Notes: generated from the letters alone by a model not told the origin. Numbered from the stretch's first letter, positions 48,259-59,057 are shown. The stretch: DNA of 64,000 bases from Calonectria ilicicola (GCA_020809705.1 CP085831.1:1798001-1862000), one strand, 5' to 3'. Translations and numbers: made by a program.

Positions 48259-50211
48259 TTATAACAGCTCAAAATCAGACCACTCAAGATTCAACCCTTT
48301 CTGGTCGTTGATGACCTCCCCGTTCATTATGCCGTCGATATAAGACTCTCCAACAAGGTGGTAGCCTGTATCATTAAAGGGTCTCAGCAAATATGGAACC
48401 TGACCACCCGCAATAACACAGCAATGATCACCTTTTGCCAAGACGTTTGGCCCAAGTCCAATATTACCATTTTGGCAGATGAACAATCTCCGTCCATGAA
48501 GGCTGTCATAGGCATCACCCAGGAGTTTGACAGGGCGCCGGGGGGGTAGCTTCAAGTTAATTCCTTGGCAACATACTGCCAGCCTGCTGAGTGCAGCCTT
48601 ATATTGGGTTGGAACCGGATTCGAAAAGCTGTCGCACGATTTTTGAGCCTCGTAGACTGCGCCGACAAAATCAGCAAGATGTCGATCTCGGTCGTGATGC
48701 AACGGCGATGCGGCCATTGTAATAGCAAAGGAACAGACTAGATCCTCGATGCTGCCACCCGCACTAATCGAAATTTCGCTCCTGACATCCAAAGCCTTGC
48801 AGCATATGAGCACGACTTTGATGAAGTTTGCCATATCGCGGCTACTTAGCTGAGTGTCACCGATGGGCATATCAGATATATTAGGCATTTCCTCAACCCG
48901 AGGGAGCGCCTCGGTGACAATATCGTACTTGAGCCCGGGAACTCGGAGGCGGTTGAAAGGAAGGTGCTGAAAGCGGAACTCGGCTGATATTGCCGTGCGG
49001 AAACCATGGTAGGAGCTTTCGTCAACGAAACGACTTCCACCCAGTGGTAGGTAATCCCAACGAGGACACCACGATGGGAGCCCAAGCTTACGGGCATCAT
49101 CAGGGTTACCTAACTCAAACTTACTCGATTCGGGCTCCCAATGTTGTTCATGATTCACACAGGAAAACAGATGCGGCCGGTTTGAAAAGCCGAGCCATTT
49201 GAGGGCGAATTGAATAAATACCTCATTCTTGGTGGCAGAATAATCAGGTAACATCAGAGGAGCCTTCGGCGCATTTCCAGTTGAGTGGCGCTGGATTGAG
49301 GGATGGCCTAACAATGCAAAAATATAGTCCCGCGGGTCCGTGGCGAGCAATTGATACGCCGTATGGCCAATGAGATCAAGAAAATTGAAGTGCCTTGTGC
49401 TACTGGCCTCGCCGCGCGCCACGCGGTCGAAGGATGCCCACACTTGATGTGTTGTCCAACCGCCAAGGTTGTGGTATCGCCTGAATCTGAAGCCGGGCTC
49501 TGAAAGCCAGGCGAGAACCAACATGAGCGACGCCCAGTCGAAGGATAAGCCGCCATATAGCGCCACGGCATTCTTCGCTAAGCCGGCTTCTTGAACGACC
49601 CAGATGCGAGTGAACCATGGTTGGCGTAGCAGTTCTTTCAAGGCCTCCCAGTTGAAGCGATTGTACCACTTCCAATCGGCTTCAGAATCGCCGGGATTAG
49701 GTATCTTTCTGATGTTGCCATAGTACTTCTTGTCATTGGTGATTCGCTGGCTGACCTCAGTGACTAAGGAGACCACATCGCCTGCCGTCTCAGAGCTTCC
49801 CAGGCAGATGTAAACCGTCTGTGCATTAGCGTAAAGGTCCCCCATCAAGGCGACTTGTTGGGACTTCTCTGCATTGCTTTTCTGGTTAATACAAAGCTGA
49901 TCGACCCAAAGCAGCGGCGGTTCGACGCCATTATTCGCATCTTGTGACATGGCTGCGTGCACCGTCGTAAGAGCAGAACGGAGGCTCGCGTGGTCAATTG
50001 GGACAGGTAATCCCTCGAGTTGAATGTGGTTTGCCTCCAGCGGGCTTGTCGGCTTGCCCCAGACATAAGATAGGGCCACATAATGTGCATTATTCAGGTT
50101 CTTGACCGTGAATCCGTAAGACAGCTGGCTTGTCAATGAACGTCCCTGTGGGATCAAGAACTTCGCCGTCATGGGAGCCTCTAAACAGAATTTCTCATAG
50201 AGATTATCCAT
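48259..50211 (-). CDS. HET-domain (heterokaryon incompatibility) protein
   Basis: Intron-less, 650 aa, start ATG 50211. A textbook HET domain occupies residues about 40-210: YVALSYVWGKP, LLWVDQLCINQ, KSQQVALMGDLYANAQTVYICLG and QPWFTRIWVVQEAGLAKN. The C-terminal half includes DPRDYIFALLG and SWCPRWDY, shared by many HET proteins, with no additional known domain. The frame is intact. Known members provoke cell death after fusion of unlike individuals. It is convergent with the HET-ankyrin gene and lies downstream of membrane paralog B on the same strand (407 bp apart). Confidence 0.92.
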   Translation of the reverse strand: MDNLYEKFCLEAPMTAKFLIPQGRSLTSQLSYGFTVKNLNNAHYVALSYVWGKPTSPLEANHIQLEGLPVPIDHASLRSALTTVHAAMSQDANNGVEPPLLWVDQLCINQKSNAEKSQQVALMGDLYANAQTVYICLGSSETAGDVVSLVTEVSQRITNDKKYYGNIRKIPNPGDSEADWKWYNRFNWEALKELLRQPWFTRIWVVQEAGLAKNAVALYGGLSFDWASLMLVLAWLSEPGFRFRRYHNLGGWTTHQVWASFDRVARGEASSTRHFNFLDLIGHTAYQLLATDPRDYIFALLGHPSIQRHSTGNAPKAPLMLPDYSATKNEVFIQFALKWLGFSNRPHLFSCVNHEQHWEPESSKFELGNPDDARKLGLPSWCPRWDYLPLGGSRFVDESSYHGFRTAISAEFRFQHLPFNRLRVPGLKYDIVTEALPRVEEMPNISDMPIGDTQLSSRDMANFIKVVLICCKALDVRSEISISAGGSIEDLVCSFAITMAASPLHHDRDRHLADFVGAVYEAQKSCDSFSNPVPTQYKAALSRLAVCCQGINLKLPPRRPVKLLGDAYDSLHGRRLFICQNGNIGLGPNVLAKGDHCCVIAGGQVPYLLRPFNDTGYHLVGESYIDGIMNGEVINDQKGLNLEWSDFELL

Positions 50212-50617
50212 GCTGTATATGTACTCTGCTCCGTCAACCGAAGTCTAAAGGTGACTACTCGTGCGAGGGGGATTTTAGCTTTGCTCGACAGTATGTGGGA
50301 GGTGATGGTGAGAGGGATTTATTTCTTTTGTGAATCAGGCTGAGGCGAATGCAAGTTCAACCAATGGCGCCAATCGGAGTGGCAGCTGCTGCTTACACAA
50401 CGTGTGCTTGGACATTGCACGCAGTGATGACCCCGCTTGCTAAGGCCTTGGTAAATGATCAACTCAAAGTGCTCTTCGAAAGCCTTCACAATACCTTTTC
50501 TGGCTGTCAGCTCTTAGAAATAAGAAATAGTTCACTCAAAATCAACAGTACACTGGTTTGATTTGCTGAAAGGCTCTCAAGAAATGACCATTGACTCTAC
50601 AGAATTCCCTAAAAATG

Positions 50618-51961
50618 TCAAGATTTCTCAGAGGACGGTTCCTCAACCATGCGACCACCAAGTTGGGCTGCATTTTTAATCTTCCGTGCCATGATGATGC
50701 CTTCGGGGATAAATTTGCTCCAATAGTCGTTAGCGTAGAGTTGCCTCCAACTACCCTCTCCACTTCCCCCTAGAGACTCAGATGCGTCGCCTGACATTTC
50801 CGTCATAGCAAGGCGCGTTGCCTCTTCCCATCGTGTACGACTGACGCCCTTCTTCAGAATTGGATCAATCCAATGGGTGCCATCGCTTGATAGCTGATTT
50901 GAGCCTTGTTCAGGAACAAAAGTATCGGGATTTAAGGCCGTGATTGTGTTGAGCAGGGCTCGGCGTGAGCTAAGATGCGTTGTTACGCGATCCAGCTTGA
51001 CTTTTGAAAACCGGCTGACCCAGACTTTGGAGGTTTCTCTAGATGTGAATACACAGGCGGTAGAAAATAGGCTCACAAATACCCAGAGACCAATGAAAAA
51101 TGCGTCCCATGTTTGATACACCGCAGAAGCCACGGCAAGAATCCACTGCCCAAAAATCAAGGCCTGCAACACAACGCGTAAAATCCAGTGTTTGGCCAGA
51201 GCAGATCTTTCCGTCTTCAAAGGCCAGTTGAGCAGTCGATTGACGAGGGTACTCTCGCCATAAAACACCTGCCATTCCGAATCGTTCATGTGTCTGGTGA
51301 CCACCACTAGGCGATTGTACTGGCTTGCCGACTCGTCTATGCGCAGTTCGGGTGGCGGACCACCCCTGGCCAAAGAGATTACCATTCCAGTCAGAGGTAC
51401 AATGGCCAAAAATGAAAGCGACAACCAGAGCTGTGACGAGTATGCGAGTATGCCAAGGAAGACCCACGCAAGCCAGCCAAATGTTGACACCATTCTGACT
51501 CTGTACCCAGAAGACAGAGGAGGGTGGGAGGCGGATGAACGGGAAACCCGGATAACGTCAAGTTTTTGCGGTCGCTTGTCCACGATATCCATATTTGGGT
51601 GGTCGTTAACAATCACCGTCGCTTTGGCCGTAGCGACAGCCATGCGCAGCGTTTCTGGGTTTGAGGCACAATATTCGTCTCCATAGCGTCCATCGATGCA
51701 GACAAGAGGCTGGCTATTGCCAAATCGGTCCAAGAGACAATTGTCGTCTTCCGAAAGTTCTGATACGAGCAGGCGTCTTCCGGCTGGCGCTACAGTCCAG
51801 CACCAGAGCGGCAATCGACCAGTGAGCTCAAACAAGTGCAGCGCACGACGAGTATCGATGAAATCAATCAAGGCCGATAGCGGGAGAACCGTCGCTAATC
51901 CACTGAGAAGTGGGTGCTTTTGGGGCAGTGTCGGATCTGCCTGGAAAAAGAAGTTGTCCAT
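50618..51961 (-). CDS. HET-linked multi-pass membrane protein, paralog B (unnamed family)
   Basis: Intron-less, 447 aa, ATG 51961. It shares with paralog A the LSALIDFIDT start region, IDGRYGDEY, RPQKLDVIRVSR, YGESTLVNRLLNWPL, LSSRRALLNT, ALNPDTF, RWEEATRLAM and KFIPEGIIMARK in the same order. Hydrophobic stretches at about 160-205 (FGWLAWVFLGILAYS, LSLSFLAIVPLTGMVIS) and 265-315 predict four or five TM helices. The position next to a HET gene repeats the arrangement of paralog A, which is the best clue to its role. No known domain is recognised. Confidence 0.75.
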   Translation of the reverse strand: MDNFFFQADPTLPQKHPLLSGLATVLPLSALIDFIDTRRALHLFELTGRLPLWCWTVAPAGRRLLVSELSEDDNCLLDRFGNSQPLVCIDGRYGDEYCASNPETLRMAVATAKATVIVNDHPNMDIVDKRPQKLDVIRVSRSSASHPPLSSGYRVRMVSTFGWLAWVFLGILAYSSQLWLSLSFLAIVPLTGMVISLARGGPPPELRIDESASQYNRLVVVTRHMNDSEWQVFYGESTLVNRLLNWPLKTERSALAKHWILRVVLQALIFGQWILAVASAVYQTWDAFFIGLWVFVSLFSTACVFTSRETSKVWVSRFSKVKLDRVTTHLSSRRALLNTITALNPDTFVPEQGSNQLSSDGTHWIDPILKKGVSRTRWEEATRLAMTEMSGDASESLGGSGEGSWRQLYANDYWSKFIPEGIIMARKIKNAAQLGGRMVEEPSSEKS

Positions 51962-53405
51962 GATTACTTTTATCTGAAAGTTGGGTAGAAGGAAAAAGGG
52001 AGAAGAGGGGAAAAGAGAGGGAAGCTTTCTTTATCTGACGTGTCAACGGAGGTACTTTGGAGCTCTCCAACGACAGCCAACGGCCAACAGCCAACGAAGA
52101 ATCGTCCGGTTCAGTCTCATTGATAGCCGCTTATTGTGGGGTAAGCGCTAAGTAGTGAGGCACATGATGATAGGTGGTTCCGAACAGAATTATGGGCCGG
52201 TGCCCTTTTATCCATTTCATTCTCGCCAGCTCCCTGCTAGGCTGGAAGGTTTTATGACAGTGAAAGGATGCTAAACAGATGCCGAAAGGCAGCAAGGCGC
52301 TTTCATTGAGCAAGTGGTGAATCTTAAGCGAAAGATGGGGGGAAAAGAAAAAAGGACCACAGACGCAAATCAGATTTAATACTGCGTAGCAAAGTAAAAC
52401 AGTCGTGGTCAAACTCCCAATTTACGTATGGAGTGGGTCAAAATCTGGCGCATGACAGGATTAGCATGGCCTTCCATTAAAAAACATGACAGGCTAACAG
52501 GTTAACCTAGAGTGAGCCTCCCCTCCAGGTTCGATTGGCACGGCTGGATTCACCGACATTAATAAAGAGTAAAATCTCTTCATCTTTTATTTAGTAGGCG
52601 ATTTCATTTTACTGCTTCAAATCTGCTCGGGATTGAAAAGTGAGCGAAAGAAAAGATGAATATGTCAACCTCGATATTTTTCATGTTGGTCTGAGCATCC
52701 TAGCGGCTCGTGTCGGAGGTGGCATTTTAACGAGTGTCAGCCTCAATGTCAATAGTTCCCCAAAACGACCGTCTCAGTGATTTTGCGTAGCTATGAGTCG
52801 CCTAGTTAGAGTTCCTACGTTTTGATCCCTCGGATTATCCATATCGTGGTGTATTACGAAGCAAGAGGTTACTGTGGGACGGTGTTTGGGTTTACAGCGG
52901 CATTACGAGATCTGCGAGATGTGCTTAGCGAGATTAACACCAGCCCTTCCCATTCATTCAGCCCTCACGTCTTGGCGGGGATATCGGCATTGGCCTCTCA
53001 TCATGCTTTATAAATGAAATCTGAGATTGATTCCTGACGCCATCTAAATTCCTGGTTTGTTCAAGGAGCAGGTGGAAGTCTACCACGCGATGTGACATTT
53101 GGAAACCGCGCGCAGTGTTGGACCAGTAACTCAGACGCCACTCACGCTTTACCCTTTTTGGACAGCGCGCGGTGCCATTCCCATCGTAGCGGACAACAGA
53201 GTCGATGAAAATAGGACATCCGACTCCATTCAAAGTCTCCGAAGTCTGCTGTTCATTACAAATCATTTAAATATTTATTGCATGGGGAGTATAAATAAAT
53301 TCATCTTGTTGCTGTCTTGCCAACTTTACATCAACAATTGTCGAGCTCATTTCATTTACAGACTACCTTTGCCACAATATCACATTTTCACCCAAGCATA
53401 CCAAC
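51962..53405. other. 1.4-kb intergenic region
   Basis: No recognisable gene; the right end holds the promoter of the NmrA-like gene. Confidence 0.4.
53290..53297 (+). promoter_or_regulatory. TATA box of the NmrA-like gene
   Basis: TATAAATA 116 bp upstream of the ATG at 53406. Confidence 0.45.
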
Positions 53406-54527
53406 ATGGTCGTCATCGCGGTTGCTGGAGGTGTAGGCCACCTCGGTCGCACAATTGTTGAAGTTTTGAATGATGACCCTAAACACAAGGTCATTATTCT
53501 CACCCGCAAGGTAATAGATACGGCACATGTATCGCATCCTGCATTGCGCTTCCATGGCCTGTGACTAATCCTACATACCAATAGGCCACCGAGAGCACCG
53601 AACCAGCTATTCAAACGGTTACAGTCGACTACAATGATATCAAAGGCACCGCAAAGGTCCTTGAGGATACTGGTGTCAACACAGTCATCTCAGCCATCTC
53701 GGTCTTAAGCCAGGACGCTGCTGATGCTCAGGTCAATCTTGTCAAATCAGCAGCCATCTCAGTCACCACCAGCCGTTTCATCGCTAGCGACTGGGGTGTT
53801 GAACACACGCCAATGTGAGTATTTAATTATGTCGTAGTCATGAGTCCCTACAAGAAGATAATGTTGACCTCTGCAACTAGATCGCATGCCTACTCCCTGA
53901 GGCAGGCCGCATTTTCGGAGCTGCGCCAGACTGATCTGGAGTGGACACGCTTCGATATCGGCTGGATCCTTGATTTTTATGCTCCGCGCAGCCTGAAATC
54001 GCACATGATGGGAGTTCCGTTTGCTGTCGACGTAGCCAATAAAACAGCGGGCATCCCGGGCACTGGAGACGAGCCAATGACTCTTACTTACAGCTTTGAC
54101 GTGGCCAAATTTGTGGCTGCCTCCTTGGAGCTGCCTAAATGGGAAGAGACAACATATTGTTATGGAGAAAAGACTACTTGGAACAATGTCCTCAGACTAG
54201 CCGAGGAAGCAAGGGGTAAGTTATTTTACGTGTGATGAGGCGGTCATATTTAATCCAGATATTAACCAAACTACAGGCGAGAAGTTCACCGTTACCTACG
54301 ATTCTTTCGAGAAAATGGAGAAAGGGGAGATCACTGAGCTTCCTTCCCATCTTAAACTCTATTCAATTCTCCCAAAGCCCGCACTGCAGAAGCTTTTGTC
54401 GATGTTTGGGAGATACGTCATTGAAGGAAAGTTCGACATACCGGCAGATAAGTCGCTCAATGTAACATTCAAAGATATCCAACCCATGACAGTGAAGGAG
54501 GTTCTGGATCTTTGGAAATCACAGTAA
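53406..54527 (+). CDS. NmrA-like/isoflavone-reductase-like NAD(P)-binding protein
   Basis: Exons 53406-53510, 53585-53814, 53881-54215 and 54277-54527 give 306 aa, all in phase. The N terminus has the Rossmann glycine motif AGGVGHLGRTI. The first half continues with VDYNDIKG and SRFIASDWG, and the second half with TRFDIGWILDFY as in NmrA-family proteins. Members act as NAD(P)-dependent reductases or as redox-sensing regulators; no catalytic residue settles which. It faces the Zn2Cys6 gene tail to tail with 121 bp between stops. Confidence 0.85.
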
Positions 54528-54648
54528 GAACAAGCACTGGGCCTTTCAAGTAAGATTGCCCACCACGTGCTTTTACTCAACGTCTACGAATGCCAATAGA
54601 TAAGAGAACATGGAAATGGAAATTGAATATTCAAAGTTGTGACTACGA

Positions 54649-56394
54649 CTAAAGTAGCAGCACTGGAGAACCTAAAATTGAAAAGCAAGAAGCAAAGTCC
54701 CAATCCACGTCAAGCTGCCCTCGCCTCTCCCAAATGCGCTCCATGATACGAAGTGCTTGGCTCACTGTTCCAAATGCTTGAAGTGAACTAGAGGCATCTG
54801 CTAATGCTCGGAAGTCTTGCTCCTGCTGAGGATCGGCCAAGCACCCGGCAACACAGAATGGCCAGACCAGGCTCCGCAATAAAGCTGGTGAAAGTACAGC
54901 CTGAAGTTTTTGGAGGACTAACTTGACGTCATGGCAAATTGTTTCATGTTCGGGCTGCCAACCTATCACTGCGATCATCGCGTAAATATGTGTAGCATGT
55001 GCCCATATACGAGCCGCAGCGACTTGCTCGTCCGACTGCTGTATCTCGTCTGGCCGAAAATATCTGTAGAAGATATCGTGCGGATTTTTCAAAGGGTCTT
55101 TTGGTGTGGGAGAATCGATGCGTTTTAAGTTATCCTCTACCATTTTGCATAAGCGGTCGCCGCGAATAACCAATTCCTCTAGGAGGAATGATCCTGATGA
55201 TTGTGCCTCTCGCTTCCAGAGCCCTAATCTCATTACCTCGGCTATGACGATCACGGCCCAACCAGGACACCCAATGTAATGTTCTAGGCGCAGGAGATAC
55301 CTGGAGCTTCGTCCCGCGTTCTCGTCAAAGATGATGTGAGCGTGGTAGTCCCGAAGGCGAGGAAGCCGATTGATTGAGGTGGAGGAGATGGTATCAGCCC
55401 AAACCAGTACGCCAAGGAAGAAATGGAAGGATGCCTGATCGGTATTCCAGGCCTGCCTGTCAGCGATTATGGCCGCCCACGAGGGTTTGTACAGTGCCAT
55501 CATGACCAATTCCATATCAGGTTGATTGTCAATTCGGAAGCGCTCAAACAGCGTTTCGACCATGGAGAGGGCCGCATTGAGGTGTACATCCAAAACGGAG
55601 GTCCTCGCCATGGCAACTTCAAAAACCAGCAGCTGGGCAACACTTTCCATGATCCTGGTTCGCTGTAAGAGTGGAGCATTTGATCCTTGGTCGCTTAGTT
55701 CTTGCATCTCATCCTGCATACATTTGATGGCCTTGTCTGTGTGTTCCCAAAGCTTATTCCAGGCATGACGACTGCAAACTTCATGAATACAGACATCTTG
55801 GCTGGACAGGATGAGAGTCAAGAAATAAGAACTTAGGGCCATGCCGGTGTGAAACAAGGTCTTGCTCCTTTGTAGAATGGCGAGCAGTCAGGCTCGTCCA
55901 CCATCTACCATGCCAGGTCGATAGAAGGGGAAAAGAAAAGGAAACACATGGTCGAGATACATCATGGTAAAGTCAACCTCACAGTCGCCAAGGCCTTCCC
56001 CAGGAGTTCCTGCTCCGAGTTGCGACCAGGCAGCTGCAAGAGCCTCCCATTTTTGGGCTTCTGATGCATCAGAGGTAGCGCAGTCAGGACAGTCTTCCAT
56101 TGGCTCGTCACTGGATCCCCTCGACTGCTCAGCGCCACTCGGGGCGGTTTCGGCCCCGAGGCTGAGTACCTGGACGTACTGCCGCTTCCGACGACCTTCT
56201 ACTTCTTGCCTAATCTCGGCTTTGATGCGTTGCTTCATTTCATCTTGCTTCTGGCCGCCATCCATCCAGTCTGGTCGGGATTTGCTGTAATGGCAGGTGA
56301 TGGCCAAGGAGGAACATGTCTGACAGACTGGCTTTTCGCGACTGCACTTTTTTCTGCGCAGGCGGCATGTCCAGCAGCTATCAAGCTTGGACAT
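54649..56394 (-). pseudogene. Zn2Cys6 transcription factor gene with one in-frame stop
   Basis: A single intron-less frame of 582 codons from ATG 56394 to the stop at 54649, interrupted only by TGA at 55890-55888. Residues 7-34 form the binuclear cluster CWTCRLRRKKCSREKPVC followed by QTC and a final Cys with CX2CX6CX6CX2CX6C spacing. After an acidic linker comes the fungal-specific regulatory domain (YLDHVFPFLFPFYRPG), then GGRA, the stop, then LLAILQRSK. In this family a Trp normally occupies the stop position (GGRxWLL), so TGG to TGA explains it. Truncated, the protein keeps DNA binding but loses most of the activation domain; with UGA decoded or edited it would be full length. Confidence 0.8.
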
Positions 56395-56599
56395 TTTGTA
56401 AGACTTGAGTCAGCGATATAGAATGTGTGTTCTTGAATGTACGAAACGCGAGCAATGAGCCGACCAAACACGCATGTTTGTGCGTGCTTGAGCGTCGATT
56501 AAGCAAGAGCTCCGCGCGCTTTCTTAAATAGGTAAAGTGGCGATGATAACTTAGTGGCCCACTCGTCAATGGGTCGCTGGATAATAAGCCGTGTGGGGG

Positions 56600-57130
56600 G
56601 GTTGAGAGGACCAGTCCCGTCGATGCGGGAGAATTCCAACAAGAACTAACCCCTCTCGGGGTCAAACATGTCAAAGATCTTGAACACCAAGTTGCTCTTG
56701 GAGCTGAAAACATTATGCGACGAGTTTTGTCCAACGAGAGCTTCGACTTGGCTGTCGATCAATTTATCAGAGTTATGACTGGGAAGACGAAAAATGCATT
56801 GGAGAAAGCGAGGGCTCATGGGAAAACATTTCTTTGCAACAGTGACGGTGAGGTTCTTGAGGCGCGAGCAAAGCTTTAGTCCGATCTCATTTCGAGATAT
56901 ACGATCTTCTCATTTTTGTAGGCATGTAGCCCCGCGTTTGAAAAAGTCTACAGTCATTGAAGACACCATAGTTGACGGCTGGCAAAAGTTCAGCCAAGGC
57001 CAATGACATTATAGAATCGATTCAGGAGCTAGAGAAAGATGAGAAGAAATCTGAAGAGCACATGACCGGCGGAGACCGTTTCTCATTTAAGAGAACGGAG
57101 AATGGCTGGGAGATTCTCAAGATTGCATAG
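56600..57130 (+). pseudogene. Unrecognised degraded coding region
   Basis: Three open segments in different frames read like protein: one ending in tag at 56878 (with LTPLGVKHVKDLEHQVAL and VLSNESFDLAVDQF), one around 56930-57005 (STVIEDTIVDGWQKF), and one ending at TAG 57130 (DIIESIQELEKDEKK and FKRTENGWEILKIA). They do not join with standard splice sites. Composition is charged and helical. No family recognised; probably a frameshifted relic. Confidence 0.35.
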
Positions 57131-57614
57131 CTGACTTTCCACCTCGAAGTAAAACACGAAGAAAGATAGGGTATTTCCTTAATTTATGATGTGTCATGTT
57201 TTATTGTTGTCCAGACATATCAGTGACCTTCGAATTAGTTGATGAGAATGCTGCAAGGTTACAAGTAGAATGAAGATTCTTATTTGCGTTGCCGAATGAT
57301 TTGCTCATGTCAAAGTAAAGATTTCAGCCTTACTCGGTTAGAATTCATTGTCAACGGCTAGTACATTTGTTTCCTCTTCTGTTAACCCACCTGAGGCAAT
57401 TATAGGCGGATATGGGCCTTCCGAACCATCAATAGGTAATCCTATGAGACGCGAGGAAGGCTAGGCTAGCAAGATGGTATTCTGTCCAGGACAGTAGGGG
57501 CGTCATGAATAAACAGATTCTTGTCACGCGCATTTTATGAAGTAATATCAATAAACACATTGGCAGATTCATCACCAATGCGGTCTAGTTAATATTCGAT
57601 AAACTTTCCCACAT
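57131..57614. other. Intergenic
   Basis: No gene seen in about 480 bp upstream of the TCCGC array. Confidence 0.4.
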
Positions 57615-57662
57615 GTCCGCAACACTCCGCTGGGGCTCCGCAGCACTCCGCCGCATCTCCGC
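57615..57662 (+). promoter_or_regulatory. Helically phased TCCGC array upstream of a Zn2Cys6 gene
   Basis: TCCGC starts at 57616, 57626, 57637, 57647 and 57658, i.e. spacings of 10, 11, 10 and 11 bp. Four of the five read CTCCGC, which fits the complement of the CreA-type consensus SYGGRG, and each contains CCG as used by Zn2Cys6 proteins. The array ends 88 bp before the ATG. Confidence 0.6.
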
Positions 57663-57749
57663 CAAGCGACAGCGCAGCGTGAATCTTTAGCTCCGAAAGT
57701 TGATGCGCAGACCAAAATCACTGCTACAATCACGATTCAATTGCTCGAA

Positions 57750-59057
57750 ATGGGTCGCCACTCCAAGCAAAAGGCCTGTTTCGCCTGTGTTGACGCCAAG
57801 CGACGCTGCAACAATGGGCTCCCTTCCTGTTCAAGGTGTATTGAGAAAGACATCGACTGCATGTACGCGCCCGTGCGTCCACGGCGAAGGCGGTTTTTCC
57901 CTGGTCGATTGAGCACTCCTACTACTCACCAACTTCGGCTTGAAGATGCCTGGATATGCTCAGAGCGCGACGCCGTCAGTCAAGTTGCAGTAGAACCGCA
58001 AGACGGGTCTCTTGTCGACGCTTCATTTACTACTGATATGGTCTATACCGCATTTGATACGCCCGTTCGACAACCAGTACCGCCCTTGGTCGCAGCCAGC
58101 CAAGTATCAATCTTCTCCGGCGACCCAAGTTGGTTTCTACATCCCTCAGCTTGGACCGTGGCCTACCACTATCAGCCTCCGGCCTGTATGCCCTCAGGCC
58201 CCGTTTTCTCAAACTTTATCCGTGGCCTGCAAACATGGCTTTCCCGCTTCCTACAGACAGGCAGCAATCCTTTCATTCACTGTCGCCTATATCCCAAGTC
58301 AAGTATGCCACGGTGCATGCAAGATGCATTTGCAGCCATCTCATTATCACAACATGCTCAAACAGGAAATGAACTCATAGTTGATGACGTATCTTCCTCA
58401 TATTTGTTCAATTTGCTAGCTTGCGAGCCTACTGATGAGTCTATGGCCACTTCGCTTCTCTCAACGAGAGAGCACTTGGCTCGCACGCAGGCATTGCTTA
58501 TCCATCTACTATTGGCCCTTTTTTCACCGTCAATACCACGCAGAGCTCAAGCTGAAGGGTTCATAGAAACGTTGCTTCGCTGGACAAACCAGCTTTGGGA
58601 ATCAGCCTCTCAAGATGCAGCCGCCGCCTTACTATTCCCTGGCGCGGCCCCGTTCGCCAATAGTGAAAGTGATTGTCTTCCAGATTCCGCGTCAGATCTA
58701 TATCACAAATTTGTTCTCTCCGAGTCCATTCGGCGCACGTGGATACTTTCCAATATTGCCACTGGCGTGTATTACAGCCACAAAGGCGATTGGTCCGCTG
58801 CATGTGCAGGTGATATACACATTACTACGCGTGCAGAAGTATGGGAAGCGACCTCACCAGCGCGATGGGAGGCTGTGGTCCGCAACCAGGATCCCCTGTT
58901 CCTATACAGTCTCAATGGTCAATCCTTAGTCGCACGCGGGGTGAAGGCATCGCAGGTAGATGAATTTGCACGTCATATTTTTACCGTCATGTGGGGGTTG
59001 GGCAAGGTTGAGGATTGGGTCGTACGGACTGGGGATGCAGTGTCGATTATGTACTAA
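57750..59057 (+). CDS. Zn2Cys6 transcription factor
   Basis: Intron-less, 435 aa from ATG 57750 (three codons after an upstream non-ATG open frame). The cluster is at residues about 9-37: CFACVDAKRRCNNGLPSC then SRC and a final Cys (CX2CX6CX6CX2CX6C), followed by the basic run RPRRRRFF. The rest resembles the short regulators of secondary-metabolism or nutrient genes, with a C-terminal SIRRTWILSNIATGVY segment typical of the group. The frame is intact. The SDR gene follows 396 bp downstream on the same strand. Confidence 0.85.
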   Translation: MGRHSKQKACFACVDAKRRCNNGLPSCSRCIEKDIDCMYAPVRPRRRRFFPGRLSTPTTHQLRLEDAWICSERDAVSQVAVEPQDGSLVDASFTTDMVYTAFDTPVRQPVPPLVAASQVSIFSGDPSWFLHPSAWTVAYHYQPPACMPSGPVFSNFIRGLQTWLSRFLQTGSNPFIHCRLYPKSSMPRCMQDAFAAISLSQHAQTGNELIVDDVSSSYLFNLLACEPTDESMATSLLSTREHLARTQALLIHLLLALFSPSIPRRAQAEGFIETLLRWTNQLWESASQDAAAALLFPGAAPFANSESDCLPDSASDLYHKFVLSESIRRTWILSNIATGVYYSHKGDWSAACAGDIHITTRAEVWEATSPARWEAVVRNQDPLFLYSLNGQSLVARGVKASQVDEFARHIFTVMWGLGKVEDWVVRTGDAVSIMY

